DNA of 64,000 nucleotides. It comes from Flammeovirgaceae bacterium. Its GTDB lineage: Bacteria > Bacteroidota > Bacteroidia > Cytophagales > Cyclobacteriaceae. The stretch's first letter is position 1. Each line of letters opens with the position of its first letter. The notes below the pieces were generated by a model. That model did not search any database. It was not told the DNA's origin and saw only the letters and a program-made list of their open reading frames with translations. Shown piece by piece: positions 20,576 to 31,891 of the stretch. The DNA lies in assembly GCA_016712035.1 (NCBI GenBank), contig JADJRT010000019.1, positions 28,797 to 92,796 of the forward strand, read 5' to 3'. The position numbers and the translations under genes were made by a program.

Positions 20576-20583
20576 TAAATTTG
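20576..20583 (+). promoter_or_regulatory. Putative -7 element for the PorE-like gene
   Basis: TAAATTTG is a perfect TAnnTTTG match. It would start transcription near 20,590, downstream of the first ATG of the open frame (20,530), which favours the TTG start at 20,623. No clear -33 element was found. Confidence 0.4.
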
Positions 20584-20622
20584 TTTCAATTTTCTACCCT
20601 TAAATATCCATTAGTACCTGCC

Positions 20623-22583
20623 TTGAGAGCCTCAAAACCCTGTATACTAGTTCTTTTGCTGATTTTGCAAGGTGTTACACTCTCTGTTAACGCTCAAAAG
20701 GAAAAAAAAGGTTTTAAAAAAGGCGGAGTCGTTAAACTCAACGATTCTTTAACAATCTACAGCCAGTCTGACATATTCGATTTTCCCAACGTTAATAAGC
20801 TCGCGTATTATCAGAACGATGCAAAGCTCAAAAAAATCCGTGAGTTGGATGTTCCCGGGCAGGAAAAACAAATGTACGCTGAACTGAAAGAGTACGTGAA
20901 AAATTTTGGAATTGAAAACTTCAGTAAGAATGTTGCCATGATCTGGCGATTGGCAAAACTTTCAGAAACGTACGGCACTCCCGGTGAATCCTTACTTTTG
21001 TATAAACTTGTTTTGAAGCATCATCAACAAGGGCTCGACATTAAAAATATTTATAAACGCTACGAACAGCTCGATCCCGAAAGGAAAGAAAACTACGTGC
21101 CCTTGGATTTTATTATAAGCTCGTTGAGTACAGAAAGGATATAGACACATTGCGTCCACCACAATCGGTGTTAATTAACATGGGTGGCTACATTAATTCC
21201 GACAAGGAAGACTATGGTCCCACGGTGGGCAATATAGATGATATGATTCTCTTTACGTCCAAGCGTAATGAGCATTACGATAAAACATACAATGAAGATT
21301 TGTTTTACAGTTATAAGGTTGAAAGCTATTGGGACAGCGCCCAACCTTTTAGCAGCATCAATACAGAATTCAACGAAGGGTCAGCGTGTTTAAGTCTAGA
21401 TGGAAAATTTTTATACTTCTCGCGATGCAATGCTCCGGATGGTTTAGGTAATTGTGATTTATATGTGGCTAATTTAAAAGGCGATAGTACCTGGGGTGAT
21501 GTAAAGAATTTAGGACCAAACATCAACAGCAGCGGTTGGGATTCGCATCCTTCCTTAACTCACCAAGGCGATACACTACTCTTTGCCTCTAACCGCATAG
21601 GCACATTTGGTTTGTCGGATATTTTTTATGCTGTAAAGAATGCAAAAGGTGTTTGGCAAAAGGCACTCAATGCGGGTCCAATCATAAACACCGTGCAAAG
21701 TGAAGTGAGTCCGTTTTACCATCACAAGTTTAACGTGCTGTATTTTAGTTCGAATGGGCATCCGCTCAACTTTGGCGAGTTCGATATTTATAAATCGCAC
21801 CAGATTAAAAACAGTTGGAGTGAACCCTTAAATACAGGACCGCTTGTGAATGGTGGTGGCAGCGAATATTATTTTACCATCGACTCCCAATCAAAGGATT
21901 TGTTTTATGCGCGGTCTGTTGAAGAAGATTTAAAGAATCTTGATTTGTATTCCTTTCCTGTACCGATGGAAGCCCAACCAGAAGCTGTAACCCAACTAAA
22001 AGGAAGTCTTAAAGATCCGCAAGGGAAATCAGTGAAGGGTATTGTTTCGGTTATTGATTTGGATGAGGGTGTTGAAGTGGCTCCCAAATTCATTCGCGAT
22101 GATGGAACCTTCGACTTTAGCCTGATCAATAAGCGAAACTACTTGTTGATTATTCAGGGTGATGATTTTTTCCGCATTGAGGAAATCTTCTTTATGGATG
22201 GAGACATGGAGATTAACAAGATTGCAGAACCCATTGAAAGTAAAATTGCTTTTCAATCGTTGGAGTTTGAAAATGGAAAAGCAAACATTTTACCCGCGAT
22301 GCATGCAGATCTTGATAAGATTGCCAACTTTTTAATCGATCATCCAACGTTTCAATTAGTAATCTCAGGTCATACTGATTCTGCCGGCAAGGAGGAATCC
22401 AACCTTAAACTTTCACAAGCCCGGGCCGATGCTATTAAAAACTATTTGAGTACTCAGTTCCAAATTGATTCCAATCGGATAACCGCAATAGGCTACGGAA
22501 GTTCCAAGCCCATAGTACAAGAAGTTACAGACGATCATAAGCAGTTGAATCGTAGAGTTGAGTTCGAGATTAAGAAGAATTAG
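20623..22583 (+). CDS. PorE-like OmpA family protein with PD40 propeller (one frameshift)
   Basis: About 653 aa. The chosen TTG start gives a good signal peptide (ASKPCILVLLLILQGVTLSV, cut near NAQ). A helical TPR-like N-terminus follows, then PD40/WD40-like blades (LDGKFLYFSRCN, HQGDTLLFASNRIG, KFNVLYFSSNG), a carboxypeptidase-regulatory-like domain (KGSLKDPQGKSVKGIVSV) and a C-terminal OmpA peptidoglycan-binding domain (VISGHTDSAGKEESNLKLSQ, NRRVEFEIKKN). This order is that of PorE, which links the type IX secretion system to peptidoglycan; the assignment is inference, as related OmpA/PD40 proteins exist. The frame breaks near 21,115-21,145, where the joined reading is EYRKDIDTLRPPQ. A strong terminator follows. 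Confidence 0.75.
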
Positions 22584-22593
22584 CTAAGAATTT

Positions 22594-22628
22594 AAGTGTC
22601 CTACACTTCTAAAGTGTAGGACACTTTT
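22594..22628 (+). terminator. Strong hairpin terminator after the PorE-like gene
   Basis: AAGTGTCCTACACTT (22,594-22,608) and AAGTGTAGGACACTT (22,612-22,626) form a perfect 15-bp stem with a 3-nt loop, followed by TTTTATTA. It lies 11 nt after the stop codon. Confidence 0.85.
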
Positions 22629-22725
22629 ATTACAGATTGAAAAAGATTAGCCGGTCCCTATCATTGAGTAATTGGACGGTCCTAAAAATAAAATTATCTT
22701 TTGCCTTTCATCTAAACCTTCGTCT

Positions 22726-24188
22726 ATGAAAAAAATACTTTTTGGCTTGTCCCTCCTCACAGGACTATCAGCCTATGCCCAAACCGAAATAAACCCCAAA
22801 GTAAAACCCGATAAAGACAAGGAGTTTGTTGTCACCGATTTGAATAAGAAATTTCCCGTCTATCAAAAAGTTGCCCGCGACATCTGGACGTATGCTGAGT
22901 TAGGATTTTTAGAAACCCAAAGCACCGAACGCTTACAAGGCGTTTTAAAAAGCGAAGGCTTTAACGTAAAGGCCGGAGTATCTGAAATGCCCACGGCTTT
23001 CGTTGCCACGTATGGAAGCGGTGGTCCAGTGATTGGAATTCTCGCGGAATTCGATGCCCTTCCAGGATTATCTCAAGATTCGATACCAGACAGAAAGATT
23101 GTAACCGAAGGTGGCCCCGGTCATGCATGCGGCCATCATTTATTTGGAACCGCTTCTGTGGCTGCGGCTGTAACGTTGAAAGATTGGTTGATTAAAAATA
23201 AGAAAGCCGGAACGGTAAAATTATTTGGAACACCTGCGGAAGAAGGTGGCTCAGCAAAAGTATATATGGTACGCGATGGATTGTTTGATGATGTGGATGT
23301 TGTGTTGCATTGGCATCCATCGAGCGCCAATGATGCCAGCCCACAATCGTGCCTCGCGATCAAGCAAACTATTTTCAAATTCTATGGTCGCTCGGCTCAT
23401 GCAGCCGCAGCCCCACAAGCGGGCCGTTCAGCACTGGACGGTTTAGAGGCCATGAACTACATGGTGAACCTGATGCGTGAACATGTACCCCAAGAAGCAC
23501 GCATTCATTACGTAATCAATAAAGGTGGTCTTGCTGCCAATGTTGTCCCCGATTATGCAGAAGCGGAGTATATGGTACGACATCCGGATGCACGCATGGT
23601 TGAAGAAATCTGGAATCGAATTGTGAAAGCAGGTGAAGGGGCTGCCAGCGGAACAGAAACTACGATGAAGTATGAAGTAATTTCAGGTTCATTTAATCTG
23701 GTGCCCAACGAAACCCTTGCCCGCTTAATGTACAACAACTTAAAAACAGTTGGCGGTGTTAATTACACTCAGCAAGAAGTTGAATTCGGAAAAAAAATTC
23801 AGGGTACCCTTACATTTAAAGTTCCGCCTCTTGAATCGGCAACCCAGGTACAACCTTTTAAAACCGGGGGTTTCTTTCCGGCCTCCACCGATGTCGGTGA
23901 TATAACATGGGTTGTTCCAACGGCAGGGCTGGTGTAGCAACGTGGGTGCCCGGTGTTCCCGCGCACTCATGGCAAGCGGTAGCATCTGGCGGCACAAGCA
24001 TTGGCTATAAAGCCATGGACAATGCGGCAAAAATTATTGCCATGACGGGCATTGATATTTTTAATAATCCTTCCATCATCGGTAAAGCTAAGAAAGAGTT
24101 AAATGATTTTGTTGGTCCAGATTTTAAATACAAATCTATGATTGGTGATCGTAAACCACCGCTGGATTTTAGAAAGGGGAAACAGTAA
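22726..24188 (+). CDS. M20 family amidohydrolase, AbgB-like (one frameshift)
   Basis: About 487 aa, secreted (signal peptide MKKILFGLSLLTGLSAYAQ). The M20D metallopeptidase fold is shown by AEFDALPGLSQ, GPGHACGHHLFG with metal-binding His/Cys residues, GTPAEEGGSAK with the catalytic Glu, and VLHWHPS. It most resembles amidohydrolases of the p-aminobenzoyl-glutamate hydrolase/AbgB type, which cut amide bonds of small acyl-amino acids; the true substrate is unknown. The frame breaks near 23,925; the correct reading joins WVVPTA to GVATWVPGVPAHSWQAVASG. I use the ATG at 22,726, since the open frame upstream adds residues before the signal peptide. Confidence 0.83.
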
Positions 24189-24214
24189 TTGATAAATTGT
24201 CTCGGATGATTATT

Positions 24215-24238
24215 TCGGTCTGTGAAGACACAGACCGA
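24215..24238. repeat. Perfect 10-bp hairpin (GGTCTGT type)
   Basis: TCGGTCTGTG (24,215-24,224) and CACAGACCGA (24,229-24,238) form a perfect stem with an AAGA loop, 27 nt after the amidohydrolase stop. It shares the GGTCTGT arm with the hairpin at 54,470-54,489. It has no T-run on either side. Confidence 0.5.
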
Positions 24239-24340
24239 GGAGATTGGATTCATTGAAAGAATAGAAACATCTATCCTGATCTATGAGCACACAGAACAAG
24301 GAAGTTGAAAAGAGCAGGCCATAGAAATTGGAGATAATAA

Positions 24341-24368
24341 AACAAGAAGGGCATCCTACCAGATGCCC
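24341..24368 (-). terminator. Intrinsic terminator of dxr-rseP
   Basis: On the minus strand GGGCATC (24,368-24,362) and GATGCCC (24,355-24,349) enclose a 6-nt loop and are followed by TTCTTGTTTTATT. It lies 28 nt after the rseP stop. Confidence 0.7.
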
Positions 24369-24395
24369 TACTTCGCTGCGTATAGGCTCTATTAA

Positions 24396-25762
24396 TTATC
24401 CTCCAGTTACCAACTTGGCGATATCGTTATAGAAAACAAACACCATCAGTAACAACAGAATTGCCATTCCGACTTTGATTGCATTCTCAAAAAATTTCTC
24501 CGAGGGCTCGCGACCGCTGATCATTTCATAAAGTAAGAACACGACATAGCCGCCATCCAAAGCGGGTATGGGAAGCAAATTCATAAATGCCAATACCATA
24601 GATAGCAAGCCCGTCATGCGCCAGAAGCGCTCCCAATCCCAAGTGCCTCCATAGGCTTTGGCCATACCAATAGGTCCCGATAATGATTTTTGGAAAGAAA
24701 GTTGACCGGTAAAATTTTACGGAATGCTTTTACCTGTACGATAATAACATCGAAGGCACGGCCTGGCCCAATAAGCAATGCCTGACCCATCGAATACGTT
24801 ACATTCTTCTCTCCTTCAGCGGGTACAATCTCATTGGGTACATAGAAGCCAATACCAGGCTCGCCTTTAAAATATTCCGTATAGGAAATTACTTGCGTTC
24901 CACGCTTCACTGAAAACTGTAATGAATCGCCCGTAAAATTACTTGTAATAGCTTTTAGTTCATCGTGGTAAACCACGGGTTGATTTTGAATTGCCACAAT
25001 CAAATCACCTTGCTGAAGGTTAATGCGTTCGGCAATGGTACCCTTGCTAACCTCGTCTACTACCGGCACCCTACGTGGAATTAAAAAGTTGGCAACAGCT
25101 TCTTTCTTATCAAACTGCTCAATGAAGTTTGATGGAATCGGGATTTCAATTTCCTGATTACCCCGTAACACCGTGTAAGAAGAATTGTGCGAAAGCAACA
25201 CATCGGGTTTTGCTACATCATCGAAATATTCAAACTTCTGGCCGTTGATCTTTATAATTTTATCTCCGGTTTGAATGCCAATCTGCTGGGCCAGGTCAAG
25301 CGCCTGCACGCCACCATGGCTATTCACATAATCATTTAAGATATAGCGGTCGCCCAAGGCATAGACCATCCCAATAAAAATCAACACGCCAACAATCACA
25401 TTTACAATAATGCCGCCTAACATAACAATCAATCGCTGCCAGGCTGGCTTAGCACGAAACTCCCAAGGCTGCGGTTCTGCTTTCAATTGTTCTTTGTCCA
25501 TGCTCTCATCCACCATGCCGGCAATTTTTACATAGCCACCTAAGGGAAACCAGCCTATACCAAACTCAGTATCTCCTTTCTTGAACTTTACTAAAGAAAA
25601 GTTGAGTACGTTGGCCATGGGAAATAAAAAGTCGAAGAAGAGATAAAATTTCTCTACCCGTATATTAAACATGCGGGCCGTAATAAAATGACCCCACTCG
25701 TGTACTGCAATTAAAATCGAAAGGCTCAGCAGCAGCTGGGCCGTCATAATAAATCCTTCCAT
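24396..25762 (-). CDS. rseP: RseP/site-2 protease family zinc metalloprotease (one frameshift)
   Basis: About 455 aa. This intramembrane protease cuts membrane-anchored substrates such as anti-sigma factors. The zinc motif HEWGH is at residues 21-25 in the first membrane helix. PDZ-type segments follow (LNLQQGDLIVAIQNQPVV; the earlier GIQTGDKIIKINGQKF), and the second catalytic motif LPIPALDGGY lies in the C-terminal part. The frame breaks near 24,695: FRKILPVNF should continue as LSFQKSLSGPIGMAKAYGG. The start shares one base with the dxr stop (TAATG), the usual dxr-rseP order. Confidence 0.92.
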
Positions 25763-26924
25763 TAGTTAATTAGTTCTTTTGCTTTAATTCTCGTTTCCCT
25801 ATCTGTACTCACGTAATCCTCGTAGGCGGGACTAGCGGTATAATTCATTTTAGCCAGGCATTGTTCCACTACGTCCGACATTTGCAGAAAACCCAGCCTA
25901 TTGTTCAAAAATTCCTCCACAGCCACTTCATTGGCAGCATTGAGCACGCATGGCATATTTCCGCCCCTACCCAATGCTTCGAACGCGAGCGCAAGATTAC
26001 GAAAAGTTTCTGTATCGGGCTTCTCAAATGTTAGTGCCGCATAGTCAGCAAAATCAAATCTGGGAAATTGGCTTTTAAGCCGAACCGGATAAGACATGGC
26101 AAACTGGATGGGTAAACGCATATCCGGCAATCCCAAGTTGTGCTTTGATAGACCCATCTTCAAACTGAACCAGCGAATGAATGATGGATTGAGGATGAAC
26201 AACTACTTCTACTTGTTCTGTTTTCAATCCAAAAAGCCACTTTGCTTCAATAACTTCCAAACCCTTATTCATAAGGGTTGCTGAATCAATCGTAACTTTT
26301 GCGCCCATTGTCCAGTTTGGGTGTTTTAGCGCCTGGGCTTTAGTAACATCCATCAATTCATTCCTTTTCTTTCCGCGAAAGGGTCCACCGGAAGCTGTCA
26401 GGATTATTTTTTCGATGGGATTATGAAACTCCCCCCACCAGACACTGAAATATGGCCGAATGTTCGGAATCAACCGGGTAGATATTAACTCCCTTTTCCT
26501 GAGCCAACTTTGTCACCAACTCACCAGCCACCACCAATGTTTCTTTATTGGCCAAAGCAATATTTTTTCCGGCTTCAATGGCCTTGATTGTTGGCATTAA
26601 TCCCGAATAACCAACAAGAGCGGTTAGCACCAGATCAACAGAATCCATTTGCACGACTGAGCCTAGAGCGTTTTCTCCAGCAAAAACTTTTATGCCCAAG
26701 GGAAGCAAGGCCTCCTTTACTTTCGGATAGTGTGCGTCATTGACTATAACTACAGCGTTTGGATTGAAGCGTTTTGCCTGATCTATCAGAAGTTCGGCAT
26801 TGTTCTGTGCCGTTAATACCTCAACTTCAAACTCGTTTGGATAATTTGTGATTACTTCCAACGCCTGTGTGCCGATGGAACCGGTAGAACCGAGAATAGC
26901 GATACGTTTTTTTATATGATCCAA
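25762..26924 (-). CDS. dxr: Dxr, 1-deoxy-D-xylulose-5-phosphate reductoisomerase (two frameshifts)
   Basis: About 387 aa. NADPH-dependent first committed step of the MEP isoprenoid pathway. The N-terminal part has the nucleotide-binding loop AILGSTGSIGTQALEV, LANKETLVVAGE and PVDSEHSAIFQCL. The middle part has TASGGPFRG, NWTMGAKVTIDSATLMNKGLE and VVHPQSIIHSLVQFEDGS. The last part has LPDMRLPIQFAMSYP and VLNAANEVAVEEFL. These lie in three frames; the breaks are near 26,435 and 26,125. The order and spacing of the motifs are normal, so the breaks are probably read errors in an essential gene. It is coupled to rseP. Confidence 0.92.
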
Positions 26925-27065
26925 ACGGGAGTACTTATTTGTGAATATTAATGGAATGCAAAAGTGGTAAATTGATAGTACATTTTAAACTCTCTCCAAA
27001 CATCCAAATGTCAAACTATTCAATTACGGATATCGTTTGACTATTTATAATAACCTGCAGAGTAA

Positions 27066-30000
27066 TTATTCTGATAAATCCTTAATCCGAATGCTTCTGA
27101 ACTTAACTACCGACCCGTGTCCTAAAAATCCAATGTGTCCTGAGTTACGATTCAATCCTGGATGATCTTTATGATCAAGCGTTCCATTTTTGGAAGCCTT
27201 CTTCATGTCTCCTTCCAGAATGATCGTTCCGTTCAACGTTACTTTGATATAATTACCTTTCACATACACTTCTTCTTGATTCCATTCACCGGTTGGTTTT
27301 AAAAAACCTCGCTTAGCAGGTATCACACCGTATACAGATCCATGATATTGATATACTTCCAACTTAGCATAGACCGGAGCCTCATTATCCAATATTTGAA
27401 TTTCCTTTCCCTCATAAGCGGCATCTCCTTCCAATGGCGAGTGAATACCCAACCCATTGTTGGCACCTTCAGTAAGTTGAAATTCAAATCGGAAGATAAA
27501 GTCAGAATACTCCTTTGCCGTAAATAAATTACCATGCCCTTCTTTGGTCGGGTAAATAGCGATCGCATTATCCTCCACCACGTAATCAATCTTATTACCA
27601 ACCCAGTTATTCAAATCCTTACCATTGAACAATAATTCAAAGCCTTGTTCCTTTTCTTCTTTCGAAAGTTCATAGGGTTTCGTGCCCAATTCCTTCACAT
27701 AAATATTTCTGAATGCCAGATCAGTTCCATGGGCCTGCAGTTCAATTGCTTCTTCTATAAAAATGGGTAGATTTCTATCCCAGTAATTTTCTAAGACCAC
27801 ATTATCTACTACCAATACTCCATTTAAATACACCGTAACGCGGTCGCCAATCATTTTAATGTAAAAAGTATTCCATTCTCCTACTGGGTTATCTGCCAAT
27901 ACTAGCGGAGTACTTCTGCCTTTCTGGTTATTGTACAGTCCTCCAGATCCTACTTGCGCACCAACATCCGTGCGGGCAATATCCCAGATTTGAACTTGTG
28001 GAGTACCCCGTAAATAAATTCCACTATCTCCATTTTTAGAAATTTTCCAATCCACAATCATTTCAAAATCCCCGTAAGGTCGTGTAGTGCAAAGGTTGGC
28101 TCCATCGCCTTGAAAAACGATCATACCATCTTTCACACTCCAGTTGTCTTTCACTTTTGCATTAGCCTCATCCTGCTTCTTTGCCAATACTTCTTTCATC
28201 ATCTTAGCGCGGGCTATAGGATTTTCCACCAAGCCTTGCCAACCGCTAAGATCCTTTCCATTAAAGATCGATTCGTAGCCTTTGGTGTATGGAAGATTTT
28301 GGAGATAGGTAAGAATATCAATTCGTTCATATTGGCTATCCTCTCCGGTTAGCTTATCAAGAATGCGCTCAAGAATTTTACGCACCTCTACGCCTGTAAG
28401 GCCCGGTTTTGCATCGGAAGTAGGCAAAGCAATCTGCATGACTGCACGACTGGCCGCACTGCTCAACTCCGCATCATCCATGTAGTTTGAAACGAACATA
28501 AGCGACAAAAATGTTCTTACGTTACCCGCTGCTCGTAGTACTGCAATTTTTCATTCCTAGCTGAAGCCAGGGGCATGATTTCACGCAGCATCAAAAGCTT
28601 TTGATCATCCGGCCAGGAAGATTTCCCTGTCTGTGAAATAAAGGCATAGAGTGCTTGTCCATGATATTTTTTCAAGCTCTCATTCTTCCTGATTGCCAGC
28701 AAGGTTCTGACTGACTCCTGATTTTGCCAATTCTTCAATGCCTCAAAAGCTACTTCCTTTTCGTTCTCGTTGCCTTGATAAAAGAGGTGACTACTTTTTC
28801 CAGCGCACCTGAATCATTTATATAAGGCAATACTGGAAGTAATTTTACTTTTTGATTGGCATAGGCTTCGTTGATTAATCCTGCTGTATTTTTATCAATA
28901 GCTGAAATAATGGCCGACTGAATTGCCTTTAATTCATTACTATTTTCTGTGCGGCTAAGCATTGCTAAAAGAGTATTTATGTTACTCCCTGAAGAAACAT
29001 TTGGCAATGCATTAAACGCTGCCTCCTTAACCAAGGCTTCACTGGATGTTGTTTCTTTTGCAACCACATCAAAATAATTTACTGCACGTCTTGTAGCAAG
29101 AATTTCTAATAAGGCAATTTTATTTTTTGATTGAGCTAATTCTATTTTTGTGCTACCCATTCATCCGTTTCCTTATCGGCCACCTGAAGTAATGCTGATT
29201 GCGCTAACGCTAATTCATCAGCATCGGTTGAACTCAACAGGTAATCTAGTAAGGCGGGTGTGTATTTTTATTTCTATAGGATGCGATCTCTGAAGCTGCG
29301 GTAATTCTTACCGGTTTATTTTTTGAAGAAAGAGCCGGCAACAACATAGCATCGACAAAGCCCTCATTGTGATTCGCTTTAGCCAACATCCTGAGTATAT
29401 CTGCCTGATCGGCTTCTGTTGCTTTTTTATACTCCTTCTGCCATAGCTTCATTGCCTTTGCAGAGCCAGCTGATGGTGCTGCTATTTTCAACACTTCCTT
29501 TTTATACTCATCGTCAAAACGGCCACGTTCTTTTATTAAGGTTACCAACGTTGCATCCGGATCAACTTGCGCAAGAGCCTTTAGTCCTGCCAATCTGAAA
29601 TGTTGTTGTGAGGCGTTCAACGTATTGTCAAGTATCGTCTTACTTATTTCCTTGACTAGCGTGTTGTTACCCTTGGTGGTTATCTGATGCAAATATTCAA
29701 CCAAGGCAGTAGTTGCTTCCGTTGGATCATATTTGAACCCAACATTTTTTGCTTGTTGTAATAGCGCCTGGTAAGAACTCGCATCGGCCAACAAAGCCAC
29801 TGTCCACAAGGCTTGCCTCTTTAATAAAATGTTATTGTTTGATGTGAATGTTGTAATTGATGCTAGTGCGGGAAGGTATTTTAATTCACCAACTGCTTTA
29901 ATCAATCGCACTTGCGCAGGCGCGGATTGATTTGGCAATGCATCTGCAATTGTTTTTTTTGAATCTTCAGTGCCAATAGCTACCAGAGCTGAAATAGCTT

Positions 30001-30445
30001 GGTCGTAGGAATCCTTATCGCCAATATAATTTTTGAGAACCGCTACTGATTCATTCGGCCCAACCAGTTTCAGGTTATCCATGAAATAGGCCTTTACTTC
30101 TGCATTGGTACTTTTTTTCAAGGCAACGAGATAAGCCTGTTCAATTTTTGCCTTCTCTTCTTTGGTTGTGCTATAATGCGTTAGCAAGGATACCGCATAT
30201 CGGAATGGTATTCCTTCCGCTACTCCATTGGGCTGCACGCCATCCGTTATTAATAGCAACCCATCGCTTCCTAAGTTGATGACCTCCTTAAATATTCGGG
30301 TTGCTTGCTGATTATCAGTAGCGGGCAACAGTGCCAATGCATCGGCTACCTTCGTCTTAACTAATCGTTGGTCCTGCGCTGAGAGTAACAGCGGAACAAA
30401 AATTAACAACAGGAAAAATATGCGGGCGATTTTATTTAGTCTCAT
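27066..30445 (-). CDS. Secreted HEAT-repeat protein with two DUF1080 domains (four frameshifts)
   Basis: About 1,126 aa. The start at 30,445 gives a signal peptide (ARIFFLLLIFVPLLLSAQD). The first 650 or so residues are HEAT-like helical repeats (FRLAGLKALAQVDPDATLVTLI). Two DUF1080/3-keto-disaccharide hydrolase domains follow: one begins ESIFNGKDLSGWQGL, the other FELLFNGKDLNNWVG; each has the family pattern of GDFEMIVDWKISKNGDSGIYLRG or equivalent. DUF1080 enzymes act on 3-keto-glycosides. Breaks are near 29,265, 29,155, 28,790 and 28,520; joined readings such as RNKNTPALLDYLLSSTDAD, SLFYQGNENEKEVAFEALKN and AGNVRTFLSLMFVSNYM restore one protein. It follows the Gfo/Idh gene by 23 nt, so the two are probably co-transcribed. 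Confidence 0.82.
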
Positions 30446-30468
30446 TTCTTTTAGTCTAAAAGTGGTGA

Positions 30469-31755
30469 TTAGATTTTCCAAGGGCCTCTCATCGGTTGAT
30501 TGATCAGTCGATTAGCAGCCTCATCGTTGATGAACTCCTGCTTAACCGGATCAAAATCCAACGATCTTCCTAATTGAAGGGCTATCTTACCCATGTTTAC
30601 GATGGTTGCAGATCGGAAACCATTCAGTTCATTGAGTCCAAACTTCTTGCGGCTCCGCACAGAATCCGAAAATACCGTCATCTGTGGTTCTGGGTCAGGC
30701 AGCGTATCTATAACTTTTAAAATGTTCGGAATATCCGATTTAAAGCCTCGGAAAATTTTTCCGTTTGGCCCTTCAATGTATGGCACGTTTGCATCTTTGT
30801 TCTCGCCATCTAAAATAATCTTACACCCATCCGCATAGGTAAATTCAATCCGCCTCCAGGTACCTACGGCATCATCGTGTTGTTGGGGACAATCAACATC
30901 TACACGTATTGGACTTGTATCATCTTTTCCTAAAAAATATTGCACGGGGTCTATATAATGTTGCCCCATATCACCAAGACCTCCACCATCATAATCCCAA
31001 TAACCACGGAACGTGCTATGTACCCGATGTGGATTATACGGCTTATATTGAGCTGGGCCCAACCACATGTCGTAATCGAGTTCTGGTGGCACCGGCATTG
31101 GATTCAAATCTGTTTTCCCGACCCAGTAAAACTTCCAGTTAAATCCAGTTACTCCACTGATTGTCACTTTAAGAGGCCAGCCTAACATTCCGCTATCAAC
31201 AATTTTCTTCAAGGGTTTAACCGTTGTTCCCATTCCATAGAAATTATCTTTAAACCTAAACCATGTGTTGAGCCTGAACATGCGACCATATTGTTCCATA
31301 GCCTCTACCACTCGCTTGCCCTCACCAATCGTTTTGGTCATCGGTTTTTCGCACCACACATCTTTGCCTGCCTGGGCAGCCATTACCGACATTATACCAT
31401 GCCAGTGAGGCGGTGTGGCAATGTGAACCACATCAATATCCGGTTGTGTCAACAATTCTCTGAAATCGGAATACCCGCGCACATTTCCACCTGCCAGTGC
31501 AATACCATCTTTAAGGTGATTTTTATCAACATCGCACATGGCCACCACTTTAGTGCCTTCATAGGCAATGTGCCCACGCCCCATACCACCTACACCAATA
31601 ATGGCTTTAGTAAGCATATCGCTGGGTGCCATAAATCCTGGGCCGCCTAATACATGGCGAGGTACAATAGCAAAAGCACCAATGGCGAGAGCCGATTTTT
31701 TTATGAAATCCCTGCGTGATTGATGTGTGGAACTGATGTTTTTTTCCTTTTTCAT
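30469..31755 (-). CDS. Tat-exported Gfo/Idh/MocA oxidoreductase
   Basis: 428 aa, intact. The start at 31,755 gives a twin-arginine signal with SRRDFIKKSALAIGAFAI, so the folded, cofactor-loaded enzyme should be exported. The NAD(P)-binding fold has IIGVGGMGRGHIAYEG and VAMCDVDKNHL, then the family motif WCEKPMTKTIGEGKRVVEAM and a C-terminal substrate domain with GGGLGDMGQHYIDPVQYF. Relatives oxidise or reduce sugars and inositols. Its place before the DUF1080 protein suggests a role in making or using 3-keto-sugars. A longer frame to 31,854 lacks a signal and is less likely. Confidence 0.87.
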   Translation of the reverse strand: MKKEKNISSTHQSRRDFIKKSALAIGAFAIVPRHVLGGPGFMAPSDMLTKAIIGVGGMGRGHIAYEGTKVVAMCDVDKNHLKDGIALAGGNVRGYSDFRELLTQPDIDVVHIATPPHWHGIMSVMAAQAGKDVWCEKPMTKTIGEGKRVVEAMEQYGRMFRLNTWFRFKDNFYGMGTTVKPLKKIVDSGMLGWPLKVTISGVTGFNWKFYWVGKTDLNPMPVPPELDYDMWLGPAQYKPYNPHRVHSTFRGYWDYDGGGLGDMGQHYIDPVQYFLGKDDTSPIRVDVDCPQQHDDAVGTWRRIEFTYADGCKIILDGENKDANVPYIEGPNGKIFRGFKSDIPNILKVIDTLPDPEPQMTVFSDSVRSRKKFGLNELNGFRSATIVNMGKIALQLGRSLDFDPVKQEFINDEAANRLINQPMRGPWKI

Positions 31756-31851
31756 TAGACTGGAAATTATGAATGTATATGAATAATCTGGAAAGAGATA
31801 GTAGCTTATATTTGATAGAAATAATCTGACGCCAATGTACTTATTTAAGAA

Positions 31852-31882
31852 CAAAAAAATACCGGGCTTATATATCCGGTAA
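31852..31882 (-). terminator. Intrinsic terminator of the GH3 gene
   Basis: On the minus strand TACCGG (31,881-31,876) and CCGGTA (31,865-31,860) form a stem followed by TTTTTTTG. It lies 10 nt after the GH3 stop codon. Confidence 0.65.
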
Positions 31883-31891
31883 ATTTAGTTC

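Noticed and set aside
31291..31650. 119-codon antisense frame in the Gfo/Idh gene
   Set aside because: Complement of a conserved catalytic region; no start signal.
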